Part shown: one piece after another, positions 1 through 6,917 of the stretch
Layout: the number at the start of each line of letters is the position of its first letter
How positions within the stretch are numbered: the stretch's first letter is position 1
Assembly (NCBI GenBank): GCA_022702195.1
Contig: JAKONB010000238.1
Coordinates: 1 to 10,546, forward strand
Origin: Beijerinckiaceae bacterium
Lineage (GTDB): Bacteria > Pseudomonadota > Alphaproteobacteria > Rhizobiales > Beijerinckiaceae
Reading direction: 5' to 3'
Length of the DNA: 10,546 nucleotides
Program-made: the position numbers and the translations under genes
Notes under the pieces: model-generated
Database searches by the model: none
Seen by the model: the letters and a program-made list of their open reading frames with translations, nothing else
What the model was told of the DNA's origin: nothing

Positions 1-530
1 GCCAGCCGCATCAGCCCCTCAGGCCATGGGCCGTGACCGCTCGCCACGTTGATGTGGCCGGATTCGCCCGCATCCACCAGAGCGGCACCCCACGCATAGG
101 CGAAATCCTCCGCCCGCTCGTAGGCGCAATAGGGGTCGTTCCGGCTCGCCACGAGGAGGGACGGGAAGGGCAGCGGATCACGCGGCACCGGGGCGAAGGC
201 GGTGACGCTGGCGGGCAGATTCGGCGTGCGCTCGACATCGGGAAAGGCCACGAGGAGGGCGCCTCGCACCACCCCGGCGGGGAAATCCGGTGCCGCCTGC
301 ACCGCCGCCACCACGCCGAGACTATGGGCGATCAGCACTACGGGCCGGGTCGCCTGCGACACCGCGGCGACGATGCGGGCGCGCCAGGCGGCGGCGTCGG
401 GCCGGTCCCAATCGTCCTGCTCGACGATCCGCCCGGTGGACAGTCGCTCCGCCCAGCGCGCCTGCCAATGCTCGGCTTCGGAACCAGCATAGCCCGGCAG
501 AATCAGGACGTCGCAATCGGCAATCTTCAT
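1..530 (-). CDS. RBBP9/YdeN-family serine hydrolase (partial, C-terminus off the left edge)
   Basis: The frame is open from an ATG at 530 to the window edge, giving 176 visible residues, so nearly all of a family whose members are usually about 180-200 aa. Seen: an N-terminal strand and turn DVLILPGYAGS, then EAEHWQARW, the nucleophile elbow AHSLG with Ser70, an acidic residue in SRNDPY (Asp132), and the terminal GHINVASGHGPWPEG with His159. This Ser-Asp-His triad and the GPWPEG ending are characteristic of the RBBP9/YdeN alpha/beta-hydrolase fold. The protein should be cytoplasmic: no signal peptide or membrane helix is visible. The natural substrate of this family is mostly unknown, so none is assigned. 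No clear ribosome-binding site precedes the ATG. The intrinsic terminator at 639-670 separates it from the operon upstream, so it is probably transcribed on its own; a TTGACG hexamer at about 621-626 (minus strand) has no convincing -10 partner. Confidence 0.85.
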   Translation of the reverse strand, partial: MKIADCDVLILPGYAGSEAEHWQARWAERLSTGRIVEQDDWDRPDAAAWRARIVAAVSQATRPVVLIAHSLGVVAAVQAAPDFPAGVVRGALLVAFPDVERTPNLPASVTAFAPVPRDPLPFPSLLVASRNDPYCAYERAEDFAYAWGAALVDAGESGHINVASGHGPWPEGLMRL

Positions 531-638
531 GGTCGTTTCGATAACGGCTCCGCCGCCGGCCGTCGAGGTCGGCCGAGACGACCCACCCGGATCACCGCGC
601 GGGGCCGCTCCGCCGAATAATCGTCAAGCTTCGCACAG

Positions 639-670
639 AAAAAGGGGCGGCGCCGGACCGGCACCACCCC
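639..670 (-). terminator. Intrinsic terminator of the four-gene membrane-protein operon
   Basis: Read on the minus strand, positions 670-644 form a 27-nt GC-rich hairpin: eleven pairs including two G-T wobbles around a 5-nt GGTCC loop. It is followed at once by five T residues (643-639). It lies 34 bases past the stop codon of the 228-aa gene and 109 bases before the hydrolase start, so it should end the 704-2798 transcript and insulate the hydrolase gene. Confidence 0.85.
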
Positions 671-703
671 CTCGAAGGACACAGTCCCCAACCTTGGTCC
701 GAC

Positions 704-1390
704 TCAGTGAGGCTTTGCCGGCGGCACGTCGTTCCGGGGCGGCGTCCCCTGATCCGTCGCGCGCTGGACGGCGGCGTTCAGGGTCTCCGGGTCGAGGGCG
801 CTCGCAACGAATTCGCGGCCGCGATGGGTCACGTCGCGGGCATAGCGAAGGCCCTGATCGCGGATTTCGTCCGCCCAAGGGCCGACCGTGCGGTCCTCGC
901 TGCGGGTGCGCGGCAGCAGCGCGCCGAGCAGCATTCCGGCTGCCAGGCCGACCACGCCGACGAGGAGCGGATTCTCGGAGACGAAGGCTTCCACCGCCGT
1001 CTTCCCGTCCTGGAGCCGTTCGGCGCCCCGGTCGCTCAGCTCGGCGAAACGGCGGCGACCGCTTTCCTGGGCGTCCGAGGCCCAGTCGCGTGCATCCTCG
1101 TAGGTGTCCGAGGCGCGGGCGCGCAGGTCGTCTACCGTCTCGCCGACCCGCTCCCGCAAGGCACCGGCCTTGTCCGCAGCCTCCGACCGCACGTCCTCGG
1201 CCGCATGCGCGGCGCGGTCCCGCAGGTCATCGGCCTTATGGCCAAGGTCATGGCCGAGGTCACGGGCGGCGGATTTGGCCTCGTCGCCGACCTTGCGATC
1301 GCCGAACTGGCCGCGCGGCATGCCGGCCGCCAGGGCGATGTCATCGGGGAGCGAGCGATGCTCGTCGCCCGGTTTCTGGGTGGAACTCAT
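704..1390 (-). CDS. DUF883/YqjD-like membrane-anchored stress protein
   Basis: A 228-aa protein. Residues 30-135 are highly charged and Ala-rich with heptad-like spacing, so a long amphipathic or coiled-coil helix is likely. The segment ENPLLVGVVGLAAGMLLGALLP (about 139-160) is a single hydrophobic helix opened by the ENP signature of ElaB/YqjD (DUF883) proteins and followed by the basic RTRSED. In E. coli, YqjD and ElaB use such a C-terminal helix to sit in the inner membrane and have been reported to bind ribosomes in stationary phase. Here a 68-residue polar tail follows the helix, which E. coli YqjD lacks; rhizobial proteins labelled 'nutrient deprivation-induced' have a similar build. 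AGGAG six bases before the ATG supports the start. It is the last gene of the minus-strand operon, 76 bases after the DUF3618 gene. The family call is from motif recognition and the function is inferred. Confidence 0.8.
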   Translation of the reverse strand: MSSTQKPGDEHRSLPDDIALAAGMPRGQFGDRKVGDEAKSAARDLGHDLGHKADDLRDRAAHAAEDVRSEAADKAGALRERVGETVDDLRARASDTYEDARDWASDAQESGRRRFAELSDRGAERLQDGKTAVEAFVSENPLLVGVVGLAAGMLLGALLPRTRSEDRTVGPWADEIRDQGLRYARDVTHRGREFVASALDPETLNAAVQRATDQGTPPRNDVPPAKPH

Positions 1391-1439
1391 GGGGTGCTCC
1401 TGACGTCTGATTGCCCTGTTGGGGGCCGATGGCTGACAG

Positions 1440-1464
1440 CGCTTCGGGTCGGGCTCGCGAAGCG
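1440..1464. other. Hairpin between the DUF3618 and DUF883-like genes
   Basis: CGCTTCG (1440-1446) and CGAAGCG (1458-1464) form a 7-bp stem around an 11-nt loop. The hairpin begins 2 bases after the DUF3618 stop codon on the minus strand. No T-run follows, so it is more likely an mRNA-stability or partial-attenuation element than a full terminator. Chance formation is possible in sequence this GC-rich. Confidence 0.3.
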
Positions 1465-1466
1465 GC

Positions 1467-1859
1467 TTAGATCTGCGTTTCTTCCGCGATGTCCCGGAGG
1501 GGATGGCGGGTCGGCAAGTCCGGGTCGTAGACCCGGTCGGCGCCGGTCTTCACCACAGGCAGATCGTCCGCGCGACGGGCGATCCGGGGCTGCCGGGAGG
1601 GGGCTGCACCCTCCTTGGACATGCGGTGCAGCAGCCAGCCGACTCCCGCCGCGATCAGCAGCACTGGCACCGGATTGCGGCGGACCGCCGCGAGGGCACC
1701 GTCATACACACCGCTGAGCGGGGTCTGACGGGCATTGCCGAGCATCTCGTCGACGATGCTGGAGACCGTGAGCCGTTCCTGGATCTGGTCGATGGTCTGG
1801 TCGAGGCGGGCACGGCTCGCCTCGATGTCCTTCTCGAGATCGTTCAACGATTCGCTCAT
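1467..1859 (-). CDS. DUF3618 domain membrane protein
   Basis: A 130-aa protein. Residues 6-31 (LEKDIEASRARLDQTIDQIQ and onward) match the DUF3618 pattern of an acidic start, then spaced arginines and a TI/LD repeat. This forms an amphipathic helix. A hydrophobic segment NPVPVLLIAAGVGWLLHRM (62-80) gives one membrane helix, and a basic tail with RRNP before and HRMSKEG after suggests a membrane anchor with polar domains on both sides. DUF3618 has no established biochemical role; it commonly sits next to Holin-X-like genes, as here. The frame stays open upstream to 2045, but the ATG at 1859 is preferred. It has AAGGG seven bases upstream, the DUF3618 motif begins at once, and it overlaps the stop of the previous gene by 4 bases (ATGA, 1856-1859), suggesting translational coupling. 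Confidence 0.9.
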   Translation of the reverse strand: MSESLNDLEKDIEASRARLDQTIDQIQERLTVSSIVDEMLGNARQTPLSGVYDGALAAVRRNPVPVLLIAAGVGWLLHRMSKEGAAPSRQPRIARRADDLPVVKTGADRVYDPDLPTRHPLRDIAEETQI

Positions 1860-2251
1860 CCCGAGACCCTTTCCGACAACGCGCGGGCGTCCTGGCGAAC
1901 CTGACGCGAGGTCCGCACGGGGGCCAGGGTGGAGAGCGACATCGCATTGCGGCCGAGCAGGGCCAGGACGACCGCAACGACGAGCAGCACGCCGCCGACG
2001 ATGAGCGCAGCCAGAGCTTCGGAATGGACCACCGTGGCGAGCCACTTCACCAGGGCATCCACGAGAACGAACAGGGCGACGACGCCGAACACGGCGGCGC
2101 CGACGAGCATGCCGAGGCCAACGAACAACGCGCGGACGTTGCTCGTCATCTCGTTTCGGAAGAGGGCGATCTCTTTGCGGGCGAGTTCGTTGGTCTCACG
2201 CAGGGCCTCGCCGATCAGGCCCTGGATGCTGGAGGAGGTGCCGTTCGACAT
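1856..2251 (-). CDS. Holin-X/YqjE-like membrane protein (PF07332-type)
   Basis: A 131-aa protein: a short Ser-rich start, an amphipathic helix with the family signature ELARKEIALFRNEM (22-35), two hydrophobic helices at about 41-63 and 79-99, then a basic tail. This is the layout of the Actinobacterial Holin-X/YqjE group. Despite the 'phage holin' label there is no phage gene nearby, and family members in this setting are chromosomal inner-membrane proteins of unknown function, not lysis proteins. Two ATGs are possible, at 2257 and 2251. GAGG (2260-2263) is only 2 bases from the first and 8 from the second, so 2251 is chosen; the longer form would add MT. It begins 10 bases after the stop of the 178-aa gene, and the ribosome-binding site overlaps that stop codon. 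It ends in a 4-base overlap with the DUF3618 gene. Confidence 0.85.
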   Translation of the reverse strand: MSNGTSSSIQGLIGEALRETNELARKEIALFRNEMTSNVRALFVGLGMLVGAAVFGVVALFVLVDALVKWLATVVHSEALAALIVGGVLLVVAVVLALLGRNAMSLSTLAPVRTSRQVRQDARALSERVSG

Positions 2252-2261
2252 CGTCATCGCC

Positions 2262-2798
2262 TCAGTTGCGATAATCGGTGCGATATTCGGCCTGGGCCTC
2301 CGCCAACGGTGCCGCGCTGGTCGACTTGATGAAGCGCGCCACCAAGAAGCCGGTCACGAACGTCGCCACGGCCACCGCGACGGGGGCGCGGCGGGCGAAC
2401 GCCTCGGCATCCTCATAGAATTCCGAGAAGCTGCGCTTCTCGATCGAGCTGCCGAGATGGTCGAGCCCGTCGGCGGCGCTGTCGAAGAAGGCGCGAATGT
2501 TCGGCTTGTCCTCGAAGGTCCGGCTCGAATCCCGCACCGACTTGGCGAGGTCTGTCACCGACCGAGCCGCATCGCTCTTGCGCTGCTCGACATAGCTGGT
2601 GGCCTGTGACCGGGCGGCGTCCACGAAGCCCCGGCCACGTTCGACGGCGACATCCGCGATGCCCTCGACATCACCCTTCAGCGCCCTCCAATCCGCCGTC
2701 TCGCGCGCGGCCGCTCCCGCAGGGTCGTTTCCCGGAGAGGCGTGGCCGAGAGGCTCGCGACCAAGAGGCTCGTTGCCAAGGGGTTGGTTGACGCTCAC
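2262..2798 (-). CDS. Single-helix membrane-anchored protein, first gene of the stress operon
   Basis: A 178-aa protein with no clear named domain. Seen: a Pro/Gly-rich start with the repeat QPLGN-EPLGR-EPLGH (residues 5-19), a charged helical region at 37-135 (DWRALKGDVEGIADVAVERG, then SYVEQRKSDAARSV), and a hydrophobic segment RRAPVAVAVATFVTGFLVARF (136-156) followed by a polar tail. The RR-x-P, then GF-x-ARF helix, resembles DUF883/ElaB-like and 'nutrient deprivation-induced' proteins of Rhizobiales, so a membrane tether with a long cytoplasmic helix is inferred. The start is GTG at 2798, with GAGGAG (2806-2811) seven bases upstream. An in-frame ATG at 2858 would add 20 residues but falls between the -35 and -10 of the proposed EcfG promoter (2847-2871), so it would not be on that transcript. 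This gene leads the operon and is divergent from otsA. Confidence 0.8.
   Translation of the reverse strand: MSVNQPLGNEPLGREPLGHASPGNDPAGAAARETADWRALKGDVEGIADVAVERGRGFVDAARSQATSYVEQRKSDAARSVTDLAKSVRDSSRTFEDKPNIRAFFDSAADGLDHLGSSIEKRSFSEFYEDAEAFARRAPVAVAVATFVTGFLVARFIKSTSAAPLAEAQAEYRTDYRN
2742..2786 (-). repeat. Three tandem 15-bp repeats in the start of the 178-aa gene
   Basis: Units at 2742-2756, 2757-2771 and 2772-2786 share a 15-bp period. The first two differ mainly in their first half, and the third is more diverged (plus-strand core ccgagaggctc, ccaagaggctc, ccaaggggttg). They encode EPLGH, EPLGR and QPLGN on the minus strand. The period is a multiple of three, so copy-number change would keep the frame. 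Confidence 0.75.
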
Positions 2799-2846
2799 GA
2801 TGACACTCCTCGACACGTCTTTTGAAGATGACGGTTGCGGCTGTTC

Positions 2847-2871
2847 AACAGCGGCCAAGGGGCACGGTTCC
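2847..2871 (-). promoter_or_regulatory. EcfG-type general stress promoter for the minus-strand operon
   Basis: On the minus strand, GGAAC (2871-2867) is followed after 17 bases by GTT (2849-2847). The alphaproteobacterial EcfG promoter is generally described as GGAAC, a spacer of about 16-17 bases, then (c)GTT. Transcription would begin near 2840, leaving a leader of about 40 bases with the GAGGAG site before the GTG at 2798. In Methylobacterium, EcfG is released by the PhyR/NepR switch under stress (established knowledge). That this site is used is inferred. Confidence 0.6.
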
Positions 2872-2923
2872 GCAATCTAGTCCGGGCGGACGGATTGCGG
2901 CCGGGCGGCCTTGGCAAAACGTA

Positions 2924-2952
2924 CCGGAACGGCCGGAACGCCTGTCGTTCCG
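2924..2952. promoter_or_regulatory. Cluster of three CGGAACG elements, possible bidirectional EcfG promoter
   Basis: CCGGAACG occurs at 2924-2931 and again at 2933-2940, 9 bases on, and its inverse CGTTCCG lies at 2946-2952. The outer pair reads GGAAC-N16-GTT on both strands, because each GTTCC is also an inverted GGAAC. It could serve otsA (leader about 230 bases) and also be a distal promoter for the minus operon (leader about 120 bases), or be a binding site for a dimeric regulator. The spacing is at the short end for EcfG. Confidence 0.4.
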
Positions 2953-3187
2953 CGTCCCGGCGGCAGGAGCCCGCAAACTTCACCCGATGGCGTTCAGACG
3001 CGGCGCGCGGGAGCTTCAAACGGAGGCGCATGGTTATCGGAGCCTTGAATCTGCCCCTTGACCCGCGTGGTCCGAACGCGCTTGGCTGTCGAGGACGGAT
3101 CGCGCTCGGCTTCCGCGCGTTCACCCCCTGTATCATCCTGGCCAAGCGCGACCGTCGCGCCGAGCCTAGAGGACCGGAGCCGGCTTC

Positions 3188-4609
3188 GTGGCACGTCTAG
3201 TCATCGTATCGAACCGCGTTGCCATCCCCGAGGAGGGTGGCAAAGCCGTCGCCGCCGGCGGTCTCGCCGTCGCGGTCAAAGAGGCGTTCACCAATTACGA
3301 GGGCCTGTGGTTCGGCTGGAACGGCAACGTCGTCGAGAATCCCGCTGAGGAACCGACCCTCATCGATCGTGGGCGCGTCCAATATGCCGTGGTCGATCTC
3401 TCCCCACAGGACCACCGGGAATATTACAGCGGCTTCGCCAACCGGGCCCTTTGGCCGATCATGCATTACCGGCTCGGATTGGGCGCGTTCTCGCGCTCCG
3501 ACTATGCCGGCTACCAGCGCGTCAACAGGATCTTCGCCCAGGCGCTCGCGAACTTGATCGAGCCCGACGACATCATCTGGGTGCACGATTACCACCTGCT
3601 GCCGCTGGCTTCGGAGCTGCGCGGCCTCGGGATCGGCAATCCGATCGGCTATTTCCATCACATTCCCTGGCCGGCCGCCGACGTATTCAACACTCTTCCG
3701 GCCAGCAACGATCTCCTGCGTGGCATCGCGGATTACGACCTGATCGGCCTGCAGACCGACCCGGACGTGCACAACCTGACCCGCAACCTCATCGATGAGC
3801 TGCGGGCGATTCCGCTGGGCGGTGGCTCTCTCATGGTGGATGGCCGGCGCACCCGCATCCGCAGCTTTCCGATCGGCATCGACGTCGCCGGCTTCAAGGA
3901 GGCGGCGGAGAATGCCGGCGCGAACCGCACCGTGCGCGAGACCATGGCCGGCCTGCGCACCCGCAAGCTGCTGATCGGCGTCGACCGCCTCGACTACTCG
4001 AAGGGCGTGCCCGAGCGGATGGAGGCGGTGGACCGCTTCTTCGCCTCCAACCCCGACCAGCGCGGCAACGTCGTCTATCTTCAGATCACCCCGAAATCCC
4101 GCACCGAGGTACCCGAATACGAGGATCTCAGCCGCGAAGTGAACGAGACGGTGGGCGACATCAACGGCTCGCTCGGGGAGCCGAACTGGACCCCGATCCA
4201 GTACGTCACCAAGGCCTATCCGCGCCCCGTCCTGGCGGGCCTTTACCGCGCCGCCCGTGTCGGCCTCGTGACGCCGATGCGCGACGGAATGAATCTCGTC
4301 GCCAAGGAATATGTGGTCGCCCAGTCGGACGAGGATCCGGGGGTGCTCGTCCTTTCCAAGTTCGCGGGTGCCGCCCGGCAATTGCCGGAAGCCCTTCTGG
4401 TCAATCCGTATGACCGCTTCGAGGTGGCCGAGGCGATCCGCACCGCGCTCTACATGCCGCGCGGCGAGCGACTCGAACGCTGGAAGCCGATGGTCGAGCG
4501 CATGACGCGCGAGGATGTCGATTGGTGGGCGCGCAACTTCATGACGGAGCTGGAGAACTTCCGCACCATCGAGCGCGAGCCCCCGCGCGCCGCCGCGGCG
4601 GCGGAATAG
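3188..4609 (+). CDS. otsA: Trehalose-6-phosphate synthase (GT20)
   Basis: OtsA joins glucose from UDP-glucose to glucose-6-phosphate, giving trehalose-6-phosphate in the cytoplasm. The 473 aa match E. coli OtsA (474 aa) in length, and the motifs align along the whole protein. Seen: SNRVA with Arg10, GGLAVAV (24-30), LWFGWNG with Trp41, WVHDYHLLPL (131-140) with Asp134, GVDRLDYSKGVPER (264-277) with the phosphate-binding pair Arg267 and Lys272, and RDGMNLVAKEY (365-375) with Glu374. All expected active-site residues are present. The start is GTG, supported by GGAG eight bases upstream and by the immediate MARLVIVSNR. The Ala-rich C-terminus is encoded by a perfect 16-bp palindrome at 4588-4603. 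The gene is divergent from the stress operon and 90 bases before glgX. No OtsB phosphatase lies in the window, so the second step must be encoded elsewhere. Confidence 0.97.
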   Translation: MARLVIVSNRVAIPEEGGKAVAAGGLAVAVKEAFTNYEGLWFGWNGNVVENPAEEPTLIDRGRVQYAVVDLSPQDHREYYSGFANRALWPIMHYRLGLGAFSRSDYAGYQRVNRIFAQALANLIEPDDIIWVHDYHLLPLASELRGLGIGNPIGYFHHIPWPAADVFNTLPASNDLLRGIADYDLIGLQTDPDVHNLTRNLIDELRAIPLGGGSLMVDGRRTRIRSFPIGIDVAGFKEAAENAGANRTVRETMAGLRTRKLLIGVDRLDYSKGVPERMEAVDRFFASNPDQRGNVVYLQITPKSRTEVPEYEDLSREVNETVGDINGSLGEPNWTPIQYVTKAYPRPVLAGLYRAARVGLVTPMRDGMNLVAKEYVVAQSDEDPGVLVLSKFAGAARQLPEALLVNPYDRFEVAEAIRTALYMPRGERLERWKPMVERMTREDVDWWARNFMTELENFRTIEREPPRAAAAAE

Positions 4610-4699
4610 CGCGGCCGGGGGCATCTCAGGTACGGGCCTTGCAGGTCTGGTGACGGGCGTCGAACGTCCGGGTTCAAATTCATCACGACGGACTTGCGT

Positions 4700-6808
4700 G
4701 TGAGCGACGACATGATCGGCCTCGAAGACGGCGTACCCGCGCCGCTCGGAGCCCACTTCGACGGACGGGGCGTCAATTTCGCCCTCTTCTCCCAGAACGC
4801 GACAGCGGTCGATCTCTGCCTGTTCGAGCCGGGCGAGCGGCACGAGGCGCGCCGTATCCGCCTGCCGTGCCGGACGGACGACGTGTGGCACGGTTACCTG
4901 CGCGGCGTGTTCCCGGGCCAGCTCTACGGCTATCGGGTGCATGGGCCGTGGGATCCGGCCCTGGGGCACCGCTTCAACCCGGCCAAGCTCCTCCTCGACC
5001 CCTATGGGCGCGAGATCCTGGGACGGATCCGCTGGCACGATTCCCTCTACGGCCATCGTCGCGGCATCCAGCGCGAGGACCAGATCGACCGGCGCGATTC
5101 CGCCGCCTTCATGCCCCGTGCCGTCGTGGTGGCCCCCGAGGTGCCCGATCTCGCCATCCGGCCGGTGCGCCGGCCGCTGTCGCAGACGGTGATCTACGAG
5201 GCGCATGTCAAGGCGCTCACCCAGACCCATCCCGACGTGCCCGAGGCGGCGCGCGGCACCTACGCGGCGCTCGCCCATCCGGCGATCATCGAGCATCTGC
5301 TCAAGCTCGGCGTCACCGCCATCGAACTGCTGCCGATCCAGGCTTTCGCCGACGACCGCTTCCTGGTGGAGAAGGGGCTGGTGAATTTCTGGGGTTATTC
5401 GCCCCTCAACTATTTCGCACCCGATCCGCGCTATCGCGGTCCGGCGGGGATCGGCGGGCTCAAGGCGGCGATCCGCGAACTCGCGGCCGCCGAGATCGAG
5501 GTGATCCTGGATGTGGTCTACAACCACACGGCGGAGGCCGACCATACGGGTCCGACCCTGTCGTTCCGCGGCATCGACAATGCCAGCTACTACAAGCTGG
5601 ACCCGGACAATCTCCGGCGAGAGATCGACTGCACCGGCTGTGGCAACACCCTTAACCTCGACCATCCCCGGGTGATGCAGCTTGTCCTCGATTCCCTGCG
5701 CCATTGGGTGACGGCCTACGGTGTTGCGGGCTTCCGCTTCGATCTCGCCAGCAGTCTCGGCCGCGCGCCGCACGATTTCACCGCCAAGGCGGCATTCTTC
5801 CAGGCGGTGGCACAGGATCCGGTCCTGGCCCAGGTCAAGCTCATCGCCGAGCCCTGGGATATCGGACAGGGCGGTTACCAGCTCGGCGGCTATCCGAGGG
5901 GCTGGAGCGAGTGGAACGACCAGTTCCGCGACAGCGTCCGGGGGTTCTGGCGCGGCGATGGCGGCACGCTGCCGAAGCTGACCCAGGGTCTCTCGGGATC
6001 GCGCGAGATCTTCGCCGCCTCCGGCCGCTCGCCGCTCGCCAGCATCAACTTCGCCGCCTCGCATGACGGGTTCACCCTGGCGGATGTCGTCGCGTACGAG
6101 GACAAGCACAACCACGCCAATGGCGAGGACAATCGCGACGGCCACGGGCACAACCTGTCACGGAATTACGGCGTGGAGGGGCCGACCGACGATGCGGCGA
6201 TCCTCGCGCTGCGCGCCCGGCAGAAGCGCAACATCCTGGCCACCATCCTGCTGGCGCAGGGTGTCCCCATGCTGCTGATGGGCGACGAGCGCTCGCGCAG
6301 CCAGGGCGGCAACAACAACGCCTACGCGCAGGACAACGCGACGAGTTGGGTCGATTGGGAAACCGACCCGGATCCGGCCCTGACGCTCTTCGTGGCCAAC
6401 CTGACGCGCCTGCGACGGGAGCAGCCTTCCCTCCGCCGGCGCCACTTCCTCACCGGTGCCAGGGTGGACGACGGTCCCTTGCGGGACGTGCACTGGCTCT
6501 CCCCCTGTGGCGCCGAGATGGATGAGGCGGCCTGGGCCGATGCGGAGCGCAAGGCCTTCGGAATGCAGATCGGCAACGACCTGCCCGATGCCGACCGCAT
6601 CCTCGTCCTGATCAATTCCGCCGACACGCCCTGCGACTTCACCCTCGCGCCGGTCATCGGCGGCCCCTGGAGCGTGGTGTTCGACACGACCCGGCCCACC
6701 GGGACGGTGCCGGGCGGACAGGCGCTGTTTCCGGCGGGGGCGGGCGTGCGCCTCGACGCGCATGCGCTCACCGTGCTGCGGGGGCGTCCGGCGAGCTACG
6801 GTCGCTGA
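4700..6808 (+). CDS. glgX: Glycogen debranching enzyme GlgX/TreX (GH13)
   Basis: It hydrolyses alpha-1,6 branches of glycogen or limit dextrin and so supplies linear maltooligosaccharides. The 702 aa fit the family (about 650-720). An N-terminal carbohydrate-binding beta domain (about 10-150; GAHFDGRGVNFALFS) precedes the GH13 barrel. Seen: DVVYNH (271-276), GFRFDLAS with the nucleophile Asp348, LIAEPWD with the acid/base Glu384, and AASHDGFTL with Asp456. The GlgX signature DNRDGHGHNLSRNYGVEG and the segment GGNNNAYAQDN are also present. The frame opens at TTG 4694. GTG 4700 is chosen because GGA (4690-4692) sits seven bases before it; ATG 4712 is a third option. It follows otsA by 90 bases without a clear terminator, so co-transcription is likely. 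With treZ downstream it probably plays the TreX role of treXYZ clusters; use in general glycogen breakdown is equally compatible. Confidence 0.95.
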   Translation: MSDDMIGLEDGVPAPLGAHFDGRGVNFALFSQNATAVDLCLFEPGERHEARRIRLPCRTDDVWHGYLRGVFPGQLYGYRVHGPWDPALGHRFNPAKLLLDPYGREILGRIRWHDSLYGHRRGIQREDQIDRRDSAAFMPRAVVVAPEVPDLAIRPVRRPLSQTVIYEAHVKALTQTHPDVPEAARGTYAALAHPAIIEHLLKLGVTAIELLPIQAFADDRFLVEKGLVNFWGYSPLNYFAPDPRYRGPAGIGGLKAAIRELAAAEIEVILDVVYNHTAEADHTGPTLSFRGIDNASYYKLDPDNLRREIDCTGCGNTLNLDHPRVMQLVLDSLRHWVTAYGVAGFRFDLASSLGRAPHDFTAKAAFFQAVAQDPVLAQVKLIAEPWDIGQGGYQLGGYPRGWSEWNDQFRDSVRGFWRGDGGTLPKLTQGLSGSREIFAASGRSPLASINFAASHDGFTLADVVAYEDKHNHANGEDNRDGHGHNLSRNYGVEGPTDDAAILALRARQKRNILATILLAQGVPMLLMGDERSRSQGGNNNAYAQDNATSWVDWETDPDPALTLFVANLTRLRREQPSLRRRHFLTGARVDDGPLRDVHWLSPCGAEMDEAAWADAERKAFGMQIGNDLPDADRILVLINSADTPCDFTLAPVIGGPWSVVFDTTRPTGTVPGGQALFPAGAGVRLDAHALTVLRGRPASYGR

Positions 6809-6811
6809 TAT

Positions 6812-6827
6812 CCCCGAACCTTCGGGG
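6812..6827 (+). other. Hairpin just after glgX
   Basis: CCCCGAA (6812-6818) and TTCGGGG (6821-6827) are perfectly complementary. With the innermost pairs open, this gives a 6-bp stem and a 4-nt loop starting 4 bases past the glgX stop. There is no T-run, so it is more likely an RNA 3'-end stabiliser or Rho-linked pause than a complete terminator. Confidence 0.35.
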
Positions 6828-6917
6828 CGCCGCCCATCGCCGACTCCGGCACGACCCGGCTGTGCATCGTCGCACCACGCCCCTGTATTTTGCATGCCAA
6901 GTTGCTAGGATCGATTC

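Larger units (their letters stand above)
2799..3187. other. Divergent control region between the membrane-protein operon and otsA
   Basis: These 389 bases hold no convincing gene. They contain the EcfG-like promoter for the minus-strand operon (2847-2871), the CGGAACG cluster (2924-2952), and the otsA ribosome-binding site GGAG (3176-3179), eight bases before its GTG. A TATCAT at 3131-3136 could be a sigma-70 -10 for otsA, but no good -35 lies 16-18 bases upstream. Open frames across the region are short and have no ribosome-binding site or recognisable protein. Confidence 0.6.

Noticed and set aside
33..1717. Long plus-strand open frames opposite the hydrolase, DUF883-like and DUF3618 genes
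   Set aside because: They are low-complexity, Arg/Gly/Pro-rich and cross the minus-strand terminator. The minus frames have ribosome-binding sites and family signatures.
1856..2251. Phage remnant suggested by the holin-like protein
   Set aside because: No endolysin, integrase or structural phage gene is nearby. PF07332-type proteins are common chromosomal genes in this context.
3058..3063. TTGACC as a sigma-70 -35 for otsA
   Set aside because: No acceptable -10 hexamer lies 16-18 bases downstream; the best -10-like site (TATCAT, 3131) is about 67 bases away.
4655..4682. GGTTCAAAT segment before glgX, resembling a tRNA T-loop
   Set aside because: No matching T-stem, anticodon arm or acceptor stem can be formed around it.
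3197..6151. A 984-codon minus-strand open frame opposite otsA and glgX
   Set aside because: It is the mirror frame of two well-recognised genes in high-GC DNA, where stops are rare. The product is Arg/Asp/Glu/Val-rich with no recognisable domain, and it spans the otsA-glgX gap.
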